From: Triplophysa rosa
Taxonomy: Eukaryota; Chordata; Actinopteri; Cypriniformes; Nemacheilidae
DNA length: 64,000 nucleotides
Direction of reading: 5' to 3'
Assembly (NCBI RefSeq): GCF_024868665.1
Contig: NC_079894.1
Location: 12,562,788 to 12,626,787, forward strand
The notes beneath the pieces were generated by a model that did no database searches, had not been told where the DNA came from, and worked only from the letters and a program-made list of their open reading frames with translations. Position numbers and translations under genes: made by a program. This document shows, piece by piece, positions 46,101-56,500 of this stretch (position 1 is its first letter; every line of letters starts with the position of its first letter).

Positions 46101-47802
46101 ATTTTTCACTAACTTTAAACTTCAAGCAATGACCACTTTTATATCAGGGGACATTTCTAATTTATTTTATACAAAAATGCAACAAATACCTATCTTTATC
46201 TTGCAAAAATGGCTTTTTTGTGCTGTCCGATTTGGTCAATGTGAGGTTTTGCTCTTCAGATTAGCTCTAAAATACATGTTTCTGTATATATTTATTATAA
46301 ATATTTGTCCAAAATAATCATTAAATTATGAGAAAGGTGTTTTAAAAAATATTTTGCACTTGCATCTACATTAAATCATCTATTTTGTGTATGTCCGAGA
46401 AATCAGTGTCAACTGTGTTACTCCATACAAAACCCCTATAAATCAGCAATGGTTTGTTACAAAGTCACATGTCCAAAATCATGTGATGTAATTTCCTTTT
46501 CTGGAGGGAAATTTGAAGACAGTTTGGTAAGTCATAACTTCTCTTTATATGTAGACAATAATATGGATAAAATATTAGAATAGATTAATTGACCGTCAAC
46601 TTATCAACATGTTCTGTTGAACTTGCATCACGTTATATTTATATATATACTACTATATATATATATACAGTATATACTAGTCCACGGTCACCAGTTTGCA
46701 CAAGCCCCTAAAATGGCAGAAATGTCCACTGTGTTACCTGTCAACTGTGTTGCCTATCAACGGTTGACAATGTTGGCAATTCAGTGTCAATTTATTATAT
46801 AAAAAGTCATTAGAGTTTAAGCTTACCAAAAAATTAAGGGAATATATTATTCAACCACCTAGTTTATTTATCAAGTAAGAATACTGATTTCCTGACTGAC
46901 ATGAAATGTAACCCTAAATATAGAATGATTCCTACATGTATAATTCCACCCTAATAATATGATACTATCCCGAAAAGAAAGATGTAAAAGAAATCTCACC
47001 TGCTTCACTGGTGTCAGCTCTGCTGAAGGAACGTCTGCACTTACATGAGAGGTCGGGGTTGCAGCACCCGAGTCTTCCATTTCATCCTCATCAACCACTT
47101 CCTGTAGCTCAGCCTAGCAACACATCGTGACACGATTGCAAGAACATATCCATTAGCTTCTCATATTGAAGACAGCTCTCATTATTATAAAAACCAGAGA
47201 CTTTTAATTTACCAGGAGATCTTCATCATCTTCCAGATTTTCATCGTCATCATCGTCAATGTCTTTCATGCACGCCTCTGCCATTTTTTCAATATCCTCC
47301 ATTGGTAAAGGGGCTTTGACACATAAAACTACAGTGAGTGAATCGTACACAAACAAAACCGATGAATCAATAAAGCTGATACCAATCCTAGCCAGCAATG
47401 CACGGTGAGAACGGTCCTATTCAAATAAAATTACATTCTATCAGTCCCAATACCCACCTTTACCGGCCTTTTTGCCCCTGGCAGGTACAGCTGGTTTCTT
47501 CCCAACAATAGCAGCATATTCAGCTTCTAAAGCTGGATCATTCAGATCCTGGTCCATGTCCATCATATCATCTGGCTTAAAATCAAGCAACAACCCCATC
47601 TGCAGACAAAGAAAAACGTTTCCAATACACTGTTCATATGCGGTTCCTAAACCCTCTTCAGTGAAAGAATTGGTCTATTATTTAAAAGGTTTTTAATCTA
47701 ACAACATGCTGCTGACAGCCACATAAAACAACACACCTGTTTGGCTGCAGCTGCGCCTTGCCCTTTCGGGGCTGCGGGTCGCTTGTTTTTCCTGCCAAAC
47801 AT
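31195..47802 (-). CDS. cc2d1b: cc2d1b, coiled-coil/DM14 and C2 domain protein; 24 coding exons
   Basis: Exons in transcript order: 47802-47737, 47599-47458, 47313-47213, 47113-47000, 45921-45784, 45698-45395, 43784-43657, 39541-39463, 38420-38352, 38206-38064, 37878-37806, 37684-37548, 37460-37337, 37225-37053, 36226-36101, 36017-35959, 35881-35765, 35631-35558, 35320-35262, 35176-35125, 35018-34919, 34280-34190, 33982-33860, 31206-31195. They total 2604 nt (867 aa; human about 858) and phases agree. The N-terminus has the conserved APLPMEDIEK and acidic segments. Four DM14 repeats lie near residues 151-200, 298-345, 394-445 and 545-595. A C2 domain (about 700-830; IVRGMNLPAPSG, FKMNINRNHRGF, FLRSDKPVGAAHLKLE) and the tail RLREPLSGQD follow. 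The family binds ESCRT-III CHMP4 and acts in endosomal sorting and as a transcriptional repressor (Freud-2). Paralogue CC2D1A is less likely because ZFYVE9 is the human neighbour of CC2D1B. Confidence 0.94.
31346..31658. mobile_element. Angel-like palindromic MITE, cc2d1b intron 23
   Basis: Ends TTAAAGGGATAGTTCACTC and GAGAACTATCCCCTTTAA are inverted repeats. The central arms carry AAAATATCTTTTTTG and its complement. Confidence 0.8.
31827..32351. mobile_element. PIF/Harbinger-like MITE, TTA target duplication
   Basis: Almost perfect terminal inverted repeats of over 30 bp (AGCTCAAGTTATACTCGTGC at the left, its complement at the right) are flanked on both sides by TTA (31824-31826, 32352-32354). 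On the minus strand an open frame near 32140-32040 reads MASIDIDQVTERLIEEVRKY, which resembles the start of the MADF/Myb-like accessory protein of Harbinger transposons. That similarity is a pattern judgement only. Confidence 0.75.
32490..32786 (+). mobile_element. possible LTR-like GC-rich block
   Basis: Begins near TGTAGCGAGGAAGG. It contains a GC-rich stretch, CATAAGAGG (TATA-like), GATTAAAG (poly(A)-like) and ends near CTTCCTTCCCTTC...TTACA. This order resembles a solo retroelement LTR, but its 5-bp duplication could not be separated from the terminus of the neighbouring TIR element. Tentative. Confidence 0.3.
32787..33124. mobile_element. TIR element with GTGC(A/G)TTCAGAC termini
   Basis: The left end reads TGTGCGTTCAGACTGCCGCC; the right end reads GGCGGCGGTCTGAATGCACA. 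With the adjoining GAGAGCGTCAAA/TTTGACGCTCTC they make an inverted repeat of about 36 bp. No coding capacity. Confidence 0.7.
33190..33345 (+). repeat. SINE-like conserved fish repeat segment
   Basis: Carries the widely shared fish repeat signature TGAGACCCTTGAGCAAGGCA, CGCCGCAGCAATGGCTG and GGATGGGTTAAATGCAGAGC. The tRNA-like head is not visible here, so it is called a partial SINE-like copy. Confidence 0.5.
34448..34852. mobile_element. Angel-like palindromic MITE, cc2d1b intron 21
   Basis: Begins TTAAAGGGATCGTCCACCC and ends TGGGTGGAGTATCCCTTTAA. Between them AACTGACATTTCTGGGGCAC and its decayed inverted counterpart form the arms. It lies between the exons at 34280 and 34919. Confidence 0.75.
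36454..36930. mobile_element. hAT-like palindromic MITE with TSD CTCAGGAG, cc2d1b intron 14
   Basis: Ends CAGTGTTGGGTGTAACTAGT and AGTAACTTACCCAACACTG are inverted repeats and the body is rich in GTAATTA/TAATTAC. The octamer CTCAGGAG stands on both sides (36446-36453, 36931-36938). The 44366-44490 copy of the surrounding sequence lacks the insertion and has a single CTCAGGAG. This is direct evidence of insertion. Confidence 0.9.
38470..39420. repeat. hAT-like derived segment in cc2d1b intron 8
   Basis: Opens with GGGCTTGACATTAAGC and the motif CACTTGTCCGAGTAC. The part at about 39140-39410 is related to 2880-3110 (shared AACTTTCAGAGCAACTCTGG-like, ACAGCCACATGACAT-like and AACAGGATTC runs). 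Precise ends were not found. Confidence 0.5.
39874..42185. mobile_element. TIR element with AAGAGTTTGGTTCCAAAACG ends, host of a nested hAT element
   Basis: The left terminus AAGAGTTTGGTTCCAAAACG and the right terminus CGTTTTGGAACCAAACTCTT are perfect 20-bp inverted repeats 2.3 kb apart in cc2d1b intron 7. Flanks share CAAAT, but a clean target duplication was not established. A 1.28-kb hAT-like element is inserted inside. A related end (AACCAAACTCTTC) also occurs near 44090-44103. Confidence 0.75.
40262..41545. mobile_element. nested hAT-like element, perfect TSD GCAGGGAG, GAACGA/TCGTTC-rich
   Basis: Begins TAGTGATGGGAATTATGATT and ends CGAACGAAACATCACTA. Both sides carry GCAGGGAG (40254-40261, 41546-41553). 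The interior has dozens of GTTCGTTCA / GAACGA units on both strands and short (TCTC)n. No transposase frame is evident. Confidence 0.85.
42320..43579. mobile_element. hAT-like element, 1.26 kb, perfect TSD CTAAAGAG, cc2d1b intron 7
   Basis: Ends TAGGGTTGGGTACCAAAAC and CAAACGATACCCAACCCTA are inverted repeats. The octamer CTAAAGAG occurs at 42312-42319 and 43580-43587. A further palindromic element (42948-43192) sits inside. The downstream flank reaches cc2d1b exon 7 within about 80 bp. Confidence 0.88.
42948..43192. mobile_element. nested palindromic element (CCGGTTTCACAGACA ends)
   Basis: The left end CCCCGGTTTCACAGACAGGG faces CCTTGTCTGTGAAACCGGG at the right. Further inverted motifs are TTAAACCCGGACTAA and TCTGGGATTAGCC. 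No coding capacity. Confidence 0.75.
44366..44490. repeat. dispersed repeat copy without the MITE insertion (empty site)
   Basis: Matches the two flanks of the MITE at 36454-36930 closely, including GTCATCCAACAGCAATGTGA and AGACTGACAGCATGACAAGA, with a single CTCAGGAG at the equivalent position (44411-44418). It lies in cc2d1b intron 6. Confidence 0.8.
44540..44909. mobile_element. palindromic element (AAAGTCACCATGAAA ends), cc2d1b intron 6
   Basis: CTTAAAGTCACCATGAAACA at the left faces TTTCATGGTGACTTTAAA at the right. A chance-looking open frame lies inside. Non-autonomous; family not assigned. Confidence 0.65.
45990..46860 (-). other. cc2d1b intron 4 interior, no gene
   Basis: AT-rich intron sequence between exons 4 and 5. 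It contains repeated TGTCAACTGTGTT-type words (near 46406 and 46738) and a short (AT)n run near 46635-46672. No exon signal is seen. Confidence 0.5.
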
Positions 47803-48053
47803 CTCACGGTCTTCTGCTCGTCCACCCCGTACTGGACACTCACCTGAATGTCACAAAATTTGAGTAAGTATAATTCAACTTAAGACTTTTACAAAGGATG
47901 TGTACAACAGAACCACTTTTAGTATCGCCTTTTAAAGTATTAATCTTTCACATAAGCGTGAACTGAGATCATAAAGGTTTCCCAACGTATAATGACAGAA
48001 GTTTAGAGCAAACAAAGTCACATGTTTTGTTAACACGTGGACTGCTGACTCAC

Positions 48054-48150
48054 CGTACTAATCCAGTTATGGACTGTTTACTGTCTTTTTCTTAGCGGCA
48101 GCAAACTAACTATCTCCACTTCCTTCTTCCGCCCGTGGCTTCATAAACCT
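48054..48150 (-). other. cc2d1b: putative 5' UTR exon of cc2d1b
   Basis: On the minus strand a donor ACG|GTGAGT (exon edge 48054) follows a GC-rich stretch containing GGCGGAAGAAGGAAGTGG. The next acceptor, CATTCAG, opens the exon at 47843 that carries the ATG at 47802-47800. The GGAA repeats suggest ETS-type promoter sites. The 5' limit is a guess. Confidence 0.45.
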
Positions 48151-49080
48151 GAGTAAATAAAGCTGTCAGTTTGTGTGGTACAAATAACACAACACTCGAC
48201 GGCTGTTAGAGGTCAGATCGAATGACTTGACACATAACGTTATTTATTAAACTTACTGTAGTAAAAAGTATGATAACCGAAAATCTATTGAAAGTGACCC
48301 ATTCGACATGCGTCGGACATATGGGTGATGGCCTACTATAGAACTACTGCAAACGAATATTCATTTATTTACCTTTCTGAACTTCCAAAGATTGTGTAGA
48401 GCATCGCACAAAATTGTCCATCAGAATATTTGTTTTGCAAAATGCAATCCAACGAAAAATAACGACACGCCCAAACCACACGACCTTTCTAGTTTTCAAA
48501 ATAAAAGTCCTTTTAAAATTAATCAGGTCTGTTTCCTCCTATGTAATAGATTTCACTGTTATGAATCAAGTCATTCTTCAAAAAACAATAATAAAAATAA
48601 CAAACAAATCAATACATGAAATGTTGAACTTGCGTTTACATAACTGTTTTCATAATACACAAAAATGATATCTTAAATATATCCACCACTTGCTAAAATG
48701 ACCTTTAAACAGTTCATATGATACAAACAATGCCTAAATTTACAAATCGTGCAGAATAAATAATCAGAAAACGTATCCCGCCCTAATAGAATTATTGATT
48801 AAATAAACAGAAAGAACACATTAATAACGGACGAAATAATGTAGCATAACAGTTGACATTTTTAGGCATTATCGTTTTGTTGCTGTTTAATGGCCATTCA
48901 ATTCGTATCAATATTATGAATCCAATCCAGAACTTAAAAAAATAGTACATTACTTTCCGGAAAACGCCATGATGCGATTGACCAATCAGCGAGGAGCATT
49001 CTGCCTAGCTGCCGTGGTAACAGTGAATGCGCTTGCTTTTTGAATTCACCAATCAGACCGCGCGTTAGGCCATTTAAACA
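48151..49080. promoter_or_regulatory. divergent cc2d1b/cdc20 promoter region with CCAAT and CHR-like sites
   Basis: About 0.9 kb separates the two presumed first exons. On the cdc20 side two CCAAT boxes (48982-48986 and 49049-49053, each in the context ACCAATCAG) are followed by TTTGAA (49039-49044) and TTTAAA (49073-49078), which match the CHR core. CCAAT/NF-Y plus CHR is the established arrangement of G2/M genes including CDC20. The rest, about 48300-48950, is AT-rich with no recognised element. Confidence 0.5.
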
Positions 49081-49173
49081 GGCGTTTATGCAGCTTCACC
49101 CAGTAAGAGGAAAGTTGAATGGTTTTGTGCCAGGACGTATAACAAACGTGGTTTAACTGAGTGCTTTTCATCG
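49081..49173 (+). other. cdc20: putative 5' UTR exon of cdc20
   Basis: Ends at a good donor (CATCG|GTAAGT). The next acceptor (TTTTCTCTAG) opens the coding exon at 49417, 19 bp before the ATG at 49436. The start of transcription is inferred from the CCAAT/CHR-like sites just upstream. Confidence 0.5.
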
Positions 49174-49435
49174 GTAAGTTATATTGTGCATCGACATGAC
49201 GTAGTTTGCGCATTTGTGGTAAACTAAAACGTGATTTTTTTGTAATTTAGTCTTCGGGTTAATTCGCGAATGCTTCTGTGTTTTGTCGGATGTGTAACGT
49301 TAGTCGCTTACAGGGTTATGCATGATCAAAGTTTATGTAGTATTATCAAATGTTTTCAAACACCATTTCTTTATATGTTGTGTACGACGTGTGATAAGAC
49401 TGCATCTTTTCTCTAGAGTGATCACAACTATATAA

Positions 49436-51786
49436 ATGGCCCAATTCGGCTTTGAGAACGACATCCACAACGTCCTTAGATTGGACATGCCTATCACAAA
49501 CGCCCCGATGGCGAGGTGGCAGAGAAAAGCTAGCACATCAAACTCCCTCTCACCCAACAAGAGTGTAAACCGATCAATCAGCCTTTCCAAAACACCCAGT
49601 AAAACACCAGGTAAGGGGCACGCGTGCAAGTTTTAGTAAACGTGATCAATCGTATCTGAATTGCTTCTTAAATATTCAATGTTTCAGGAAAGACTCAAAA
49701 CACACCTTCCAAGGCAGGAGGAGATCGTTTTATCCCCACAAGAAATAACAAACAGATGGATGTTGCGAGCTTTCTTATTTCAAAAGAGAATGAGCCGCTT
49801 GAAGAGACTGCAGCCTTCTCTGCAGTAAGGGTTTGATTTTCTCAGTGATGTTTTGAATGTCGAAATCACAGACACATTTTCTGATCTGTATCTTATTGAT
49901 CTGACAGCCAAATCAGAAAGCTTGGTCTGTGACTCTAAATGGATACAACATTGAGGAAGCAAAGATCTTGCATTTAGGAGGCAAACCACTAAATGCCCCC
50001 GAGGGTATGGTAGCATGTTATAAATATTCAAGTACTGCATTGTACCTTTTAAATATTTCATCCCATTCTTTAACATGTGCCTGCATGTGTGACTGACATG
50101 CAGTACTATTCATGTTTGTATAATAACATTGATGTAAAAAGTGGAGTGAAGTTAACGGAACACTTTTCACAGGTTATCAAAACAACTTGAAGGTTCTCTA
50201 CAGCCAAGTGCCCACACCTGTCTCGACCAAGAAGAGCCGGTACATTTCCTCTGTTCCAGGGCGGATTCTAGATGCCCCTGATATCAGAAATGACTTCTGT
50301 GAGCTTATGTTTTTGTTTAACACCACCTATCAATTTGAAGATTATTAAAAAGCTCAACTAGTTGTTTATAGGCCGATTATTATTTTTTTTTAGATCTGAA
50401 CCTGATGGATTGGGGAAGGCAAAACCTGTTGGCAGTTGGTCTTGCCAACCATGTGTATTTGTGGGATGCTGGTGCAGGGGACATCATTTTATTGAAGAAA
50501 ATGGAAGATGAGAACGATCACATCTGCTCTGTCTCTTGGAGCAAAGATGGCAATTTCCTGGCCATTGGGACTAGTGATTGTAAAGTAGAGGTAATTACTG
50601 ATCTGATGATTTGGGATTGCAATCATGACAATCTTCTTTGTATAAAACTGGAAGAATATTCCTTTATGATACTGTTCTCATGATTTCTATAAATTATGAT
50701 TTTACAATTCTTAAATTTCCTGTTCTTGCATTTCTTTTTGTAGCTATGGGATGTGCAATACCAAAAACGTCTTCGCAGCATGGATGGCCATACAGGAAGA
50801 GTTGGTTGCTTGAGTTGGAACGATCACGTTTTATCTAGGTAAGACCAAAAACATCTTGTACTATATAAAAATAATGCATGTCTTTAATGGAGAGTTAAGC
50901 AACGTGCTCTTTGTTCCCCTAGTGGTTCTCGATCTGGTATAATTCATCAGCATGATGTTCGGGTAGCAGAACATCACATTTTTTCCTTCGGGGGACACAC
51001 TCAGGAAGTCTGTGGCCTTACTTGGTCCCCCGATGGCAAATATTTAGCTAGTGGTGGCAATGACAACATGGTGTACATCTGGCCAATGACGACCGGCTCG
51101 GGCTATCACGCTATCCATGCACTAAGTGAACACCAAGGAGCAGTCAAGGTAACTTGTATTCACATGGCTGGATATGAACCCCTCCTTTACCACTGCACCG
51201 TTTTAAATTTCGTATGCTCTTTTAAGGCTTTGGCATGGTGCCCATGGCAACCTAGCATCCTTGCGTCTGGTGGAGGCACCAGTGACCGCCATATTCGCAT
51301 TTGGAATGCAAATAGTGGCTCCTGTATCAGTTCCTTGGATACATGCTCACAGGTAGACTCAACATCTGTTTGCATGTTTGTTGTTATTGTACGGGCAGAA
51401 AAACTATTTTTTTTAATTCTTTCAGATATCATCTCTTGTGTTTGCACCAAATTACAAAGAGTTGGTGTCAGGCCATGGTTTTGCTCATGACAAGGTTATC
51501 ATCTGGAAATACCCCTCACTTACTAAAGTAGCAGAACTTGAAGGCAAGTTTTTTACATTTCTATTTTTATGTCTTTAGAACTGTTGAAGCGAATGAGGGA
51601 CATCATGTTTTTTTTTCTGTTTCAGGACATGAAGACAGAGTTCTGAACTTGGCACTCAGTCCAGATGCTTCTACTGTGGCATCCGTAGCTGCCGACGAAA
51701 CCATTCGACTCTGGGAGAGTTTTGAAAAGGATCCTGTTAAAAAACCAAAGCCTACCAGCAGTATCATTCAGCAACATATTCGATAA
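49436..51786 (+). CDS. cdc20: cdc20, APC/C co-activator WD40 protein; 10 coding exons
   Basis: Exons: 49436-49610, 49688-49824, 49908-50004, 50173-50298, 50394-50590, 50744-50838, 50923-51148, 51227-51352, 51426-51543, 51626-51786. They total 1458 nt (485 aa; human 499) and phases agree. The start [17 protein letters not shown] matches the family. Visible signals are the C-box DRFIPTR (71-77), a KEN box (91-93), the Mad2-binding motif LKVLYSQ (142-148), a seven-bladed WD40 propeller (about 175-460) and the C-terminal Ile-Arg tail that docks on the APC/C. Cdc20 activates APC/C at anaphase and is the target of the spindle checkpoint. Two oddities: the CRY box is SRY (158-160), and the last intron (51544-51625) starts with GC rather than GT. 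Cdh1/Fzr is excluded by the N-terminus. Confidence 0.96.
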
Positions 51787-52130
51787 ATATAAAATGAGAT
51801 TGTTTTTATGCAAAGTTGAGGATGGGGGAGGGATGATGTGTAGTAGTTTTAATAACTCTGTGAAAGGGCTGTGAGATCCCATGTACAACCACTGAGGAGC
51901 TCAACTGGGTTGTTAGGTGTTCTTTGTCACGTGTGACACTACATGAAGTTTTAATTTTCCCTGTTTGGGCACGTTATGGAATGGAATTTCTAAAAGAAAG
52001 CTAAAGCACCGTTTTAGCGACTTGTACAATTTTTCTTACTCAAGACATGTCTATTTAACCCTAAAAGTGATGCCTAAATTATGTACAGAAATGATAATTT
52101 CAAATAAAGTTTTGTAAGGAAGTTGTCATT
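51787..52130 (+). terminator. cdc20: cdc20 3' UTR and poly(A) signal
   Basis: AATAAA lies at 52103-52108, about 320 bp after the stop, followed by a T/GT-rich stretch. This predicts cleavage near 52125-52130. Confidence 0.65.
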
Positions 52131-53150
52131 GTTTTATGAGCAAAACTGTGCTTTTTGGTTACTGAAATCTTTTGTTTTTTTTAATTTATTACTGCAGTAA
52201 AAGTACAAAGTTTTGTTACACAATTACATTATGTAAAAGAATCAAGAGAACGGGAACTCCTGTGTAAGATATGCATCTTGATATCCATACCATTCAATAT
52301 AAAATTCTGATGATTCCATGTAAGTGACATACATTAACGTTTATTGCTTTGAATCAAAGTAAATAGTGCAGAACTCTTCAAACTATATTAGGGAGTAAAT
52401 TTAGGGTCACATTTGAGACTGAATGTTATCAAGTTAACAACTTCACATGAACATGCATATCAGAATAAACTTTGAAGTAGGAAATGTGTTTGAGAATTGT
52501 ACTACTGCATTATGTCATGCAGTCGTTACATTGCTGCTGTTGAGGTTCTTGATAACCTCACATTGTGGGTGAGTGCAGAAACCATTTAGGCCTATTGCCC
52601 AAAAAAAACAGCACTGCAGTCCTTTGATTATTAAAGAGAGAATTAACCAAAAAATAAAAAATCTTACATTTCCTCACCTTCGTGTTGTTCCAAATCTGTA
52701 TAAATTTCTTTTTTCTGATGAATACAGAGAAAAATATTTGGAAGAATGCTTATAACCAAACAGTTCTTGAACCCCATTGATTACCATAGTAGGAAAAATT
52801 GCTTTATATATTTTTTGTTTTGTTGAACACAAAAAGATATTTTGAAGAATGTAGGACAGCAAAGTTCTGGGGCACTTTTAACTACCATTGTCATTTTTCC
52901 TACTATGGTAGTCAATGGGGTCCTAGAACTGTTTGGTTACAAGCATTCGTCTAAATATCTTTCTCTGTGTTCAACCAAACAAAGAAATTTGTAACAACTA
53001 GAGAGTAATTCATGACAGAATTTTCCTTTTGGGGTGAAATATCCCTTTAAACAGTACTGTGTTTTGAGAAACTATATAACAACCTTTGTTTGGTTTCATT
53101 CTGAATAACATATAGCCACCTTTACCTCACAAAGACAACATGCAAAAAAA
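52131..53150. other. gap between convergent cdc20 and elovl1
   Basis: About 1 kb without a gene. It contains an Angel-like MITE (52630-53050) and otherwise featureless AT-rich sequence. Confidence 0.6.
52630..53050. mobile_element. Angel-like palindromic MITE between cdc20 and elovl1
   Basis: Begins TTAAAGAGAGAATTAACC and ends GGGTGAAATATCCCTTTAA. The centre holds ATTGATTACCATAGTAGG facing CCTACTATGGTAGTCAATG, so the two arms can pair along most of their length. Confidence 0.8.
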
Positions 53151-53599
53151 GGTTCTTATAAAAAGCATTTATTAACTGATAAGTTATCAACAGAATAAAA
53201 AAATGGACAACTCATACATATCCAATAAACTGCAAGGAAATATTTATTTACAGTCAAGTTTGGGTTAGATCTGTGAGAACTGTACACTGTGCAAACAACC
53301 GGGAGACTCATTCCAGCAAAAGCCGAGGTGATCTCGATTTACTGTCAGGTTTCAGAGCAACATCAACACGGATGATTTTAGCGGACGAATTCTCTTCATG
53401 CATAGTGCTACCCAGCTTGATGCTCCAACATCAATAAATACAAAAGAAAGGGGGACCCACTGCCAGATCCAATGTGCTGTTTCATCTCCTGTGAATTCAT
53501 AAAAAATGACATTTGACAAAGAAAACAATAATAACAATGGTCTCTGGACTAGTGTGATGCTCCAGTGAAGTCCTGTATGCTTTATTTTCACTGGTTCCT
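53150..53599 (-). other. elovl1: elovl1 3' UTR
   Basis: Follows the stop codon at 53602-53600. Minus-strand AATAAA signals lie at 53173-53168 and near 53248-53243, giving a UTR of about 350-450 bp. Confidence 0.55.
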
Positions 53600-56500
53600 T
53601 CAGACCTCCTTAACTTTCCCATTGTGAGCAAATCCATTAATGTAGCGCACAGTGCCATTTTCCAAGTGTTTACCGTTGGCTACTACCACTGGCTCAATCA
53701 CAGTGGTAATGCCATTCTGTTTGGGTTTGTCTTCATTGCTAACAGGTAGCCGCTTGCCCTTTACATAGGTCTGAATCCAGAAGTTAGAGAAAAGGACAAA
53801 GAAAAACATGCCGTAGATCCAGATGAGATGAATGAACATGGGCACCTGGTATTCACACTTTTCGATGAAGTAATACTGAGAGATATGAACAGACACCAGC
53901 ACAAACTGAATCTGTGGAAAATTCAAGAGAAATTTTCATTAAATTGGATTTGTTGAAATGAAAAATAAATTCAGTTTTGCTGACTCTGATATCCAATGAG
54001 ATCTGCTTTTGCATTAATGTAATTTTATAGGAATGTCAAGACAATAAGTTTATTAAGAATCAATACTAACCAGCTGAATAGCAGTCATGTACTTTTTCCA
54101 CCACAGATACTTCTGGAAACGCGGTCCTGCAGCTGACAGACCGTAGTATGTGTACATGATGACGTGGACACAAGTGTTCACCAAAGCTTGGAAGGAACCC
54201 ATTCCACCAGCTGTCAATTAGATGGTATTAAACCAAAAATATTAAAAGGATAATTTGGTTTATGACAACAGACAGGACATCTTTATACTAGATCAGTGCA
54301 TCTTAAACTTGAATGAGTACTGAATCCACATCATATTTGGAACAATCCTCAAGAACCCAATAATAAACTCGGCTTAAGTTAAATGTTAGTTACTCAGCCA
54401 TATCATTAGTTATACTGACTTTTCATGTCATATGCCAAATTATATATTTTTGCAGGACATATGGAGGAAAGAAACATAAGTAGTCTTAGATTATACAGTA
54501 CACTGCCCGTCCAAAAAAAGTCACACTCTAATATTTAGTTGGACCGCCTTTAGCTTTCGCATTCACCGTGGCATTGTTTCGATAAGCTTTTGCAATGTCA
54601 CAACATTTATTCCCGTCCAGAGTTGTATTACTTTTTCACCAAGATCTTGTATTGATGATGGGAGAGTCGGACCGCTGCGCCAAGTCTTCTCCTGCACATC
54701 CCAAAGATTCTCAATGTGGTTAAGGTCTGGACTCTGTGGTGGCTATTCCATGTGTGAAAATGATTTCTCATGCGCCCTGAACCACTCTTTCACAATTTGA
54801 GCCCGATGATGGCTTGGAATATGCCCTTGCCATCAGGGAAGAAAAAATCCATTGATGGAATAACCTGGTCATTTAGTATATTCAGGTAGTCAGCTGACCT
54901 CATTCTTTGGGCACATAACTTTGCTGAACTTAGACCTGACCAACTGCAGCAACCCCAGATCATAGCACTGCCCAGGTGGTGACTTTTTTTGGACGGGCAG
55001 TGTATTTTCTAGTATATAATTAATTACATATATATCTCTGCAAGTCCATTACATGTAACATAATACCGATGTCAGTTATTAATTTCCCTTATTTTTCAAT
55101 AAAACATGTTGGTTATGTAGAATGTCACTTTAACCCTTTCATGCATAAATGATCAAACCATCAGACAGGATGTTGTTGTGTTTTTATTGCTCTTAGGACA
55201 TGGAAAAAAGATGTTGAACTTTCTATTTTTCTACTTGAGTGTACATCTGAAGACGTGACCGTGTATGGGATGATGCACTAGTGTCCCCTGTAGTGGTTGA
55301 TGTGCAACTATGCCATCAAAACCCATAAATATGCCACTGTAGGGACCTCGATGCATGAAATGGTTAAATAATTGTAATCCCCTGAGATTGTGTGGTGATA
55401 TTCACAATTAAAACATGCTATATTTATTATCTTAAAGGGTAAGTTCATCCCAAAATCAAATTTGTGTGATTTTTTACTCGCCCACATGACGTTATGCATG
55501 CTTTGATACCTCCTGGCGTCTTCGGAGCTCAAATAAAGACAAAAGACATCGTTAAATTGGTCCATCCGCTCATAGTGGCTCAATTTAATTTTTTTGAAGC
55601 GACGAGAATGCTTTATGTGTGAAAAACAAACCAAAATATTCTGAAATATTCTCCTCTGTCATGTCAGTCTATGGTGCGGGTTCACGAGAGCCCTTCGACG
55701 CATGCACATTCGGTGGGGGCAGAAGCCGGCATTCTTACTGACAACCCGAAACTGATCTTCGCAAAATGTCTGATGATTTCGATATTGAGGAAGAGTTGCA
55801 CTTTTTTGCCCAACTGAATGCGCATGCGTGGAAGTGCTCTCGTGAACGCGCACCACAGACTGACATGACAGAGGAGAATATATCGATTAAAGTCGTTATT
55901 TTGGTTTGTTTTTCAGACATAAAGCATTCTTTTTGCTTCCAAAAAATTCAATTGAGCCACTATGAGCAGATGGACCAATTTAACGATGTCTTTTCTACTT
56001 TTTTGGACCTTGGGTTGTCAGACGATCTCCTCCTCCACCACAAGCCAACAACCCAAATTATTCAAAAACACCCATATTTATTAGTATGTGACGTCGCTCG
56101 ATCTTCTGACTCCTCCTTGCCTTTTAAGGAGTGCTGCTCCCTTTCCACCAATCACCGTGAAGTCCTTTTTCTTAGTTCCTGAAAATAAAATTCAAAACGT
56201 ATATCCTGTGGTCAGTCGCCAGTCCTGAGGAATGTTCTCCAGGACAGTTTCTTTTGGGGAGTGGTCTCCTAGAAACAGTTTCTTGTGGCCGGACAACATA
56301 CCAACATTCTTAACATTCTTTTAGTAAAAAGAAAACACTCAATCATCTATGCTTTTAATTATGTAGCGTTGTTTCTTAATCCTATGATTCATTAAAACAC
56401 ATCACAACTCATGATTATACTTAAAACATATGCAGTGGATTGATTCATAACATTTTTATGTGAAAAACACTCTTTGTGTGTGTGTGTGTTTGTGTATCTA

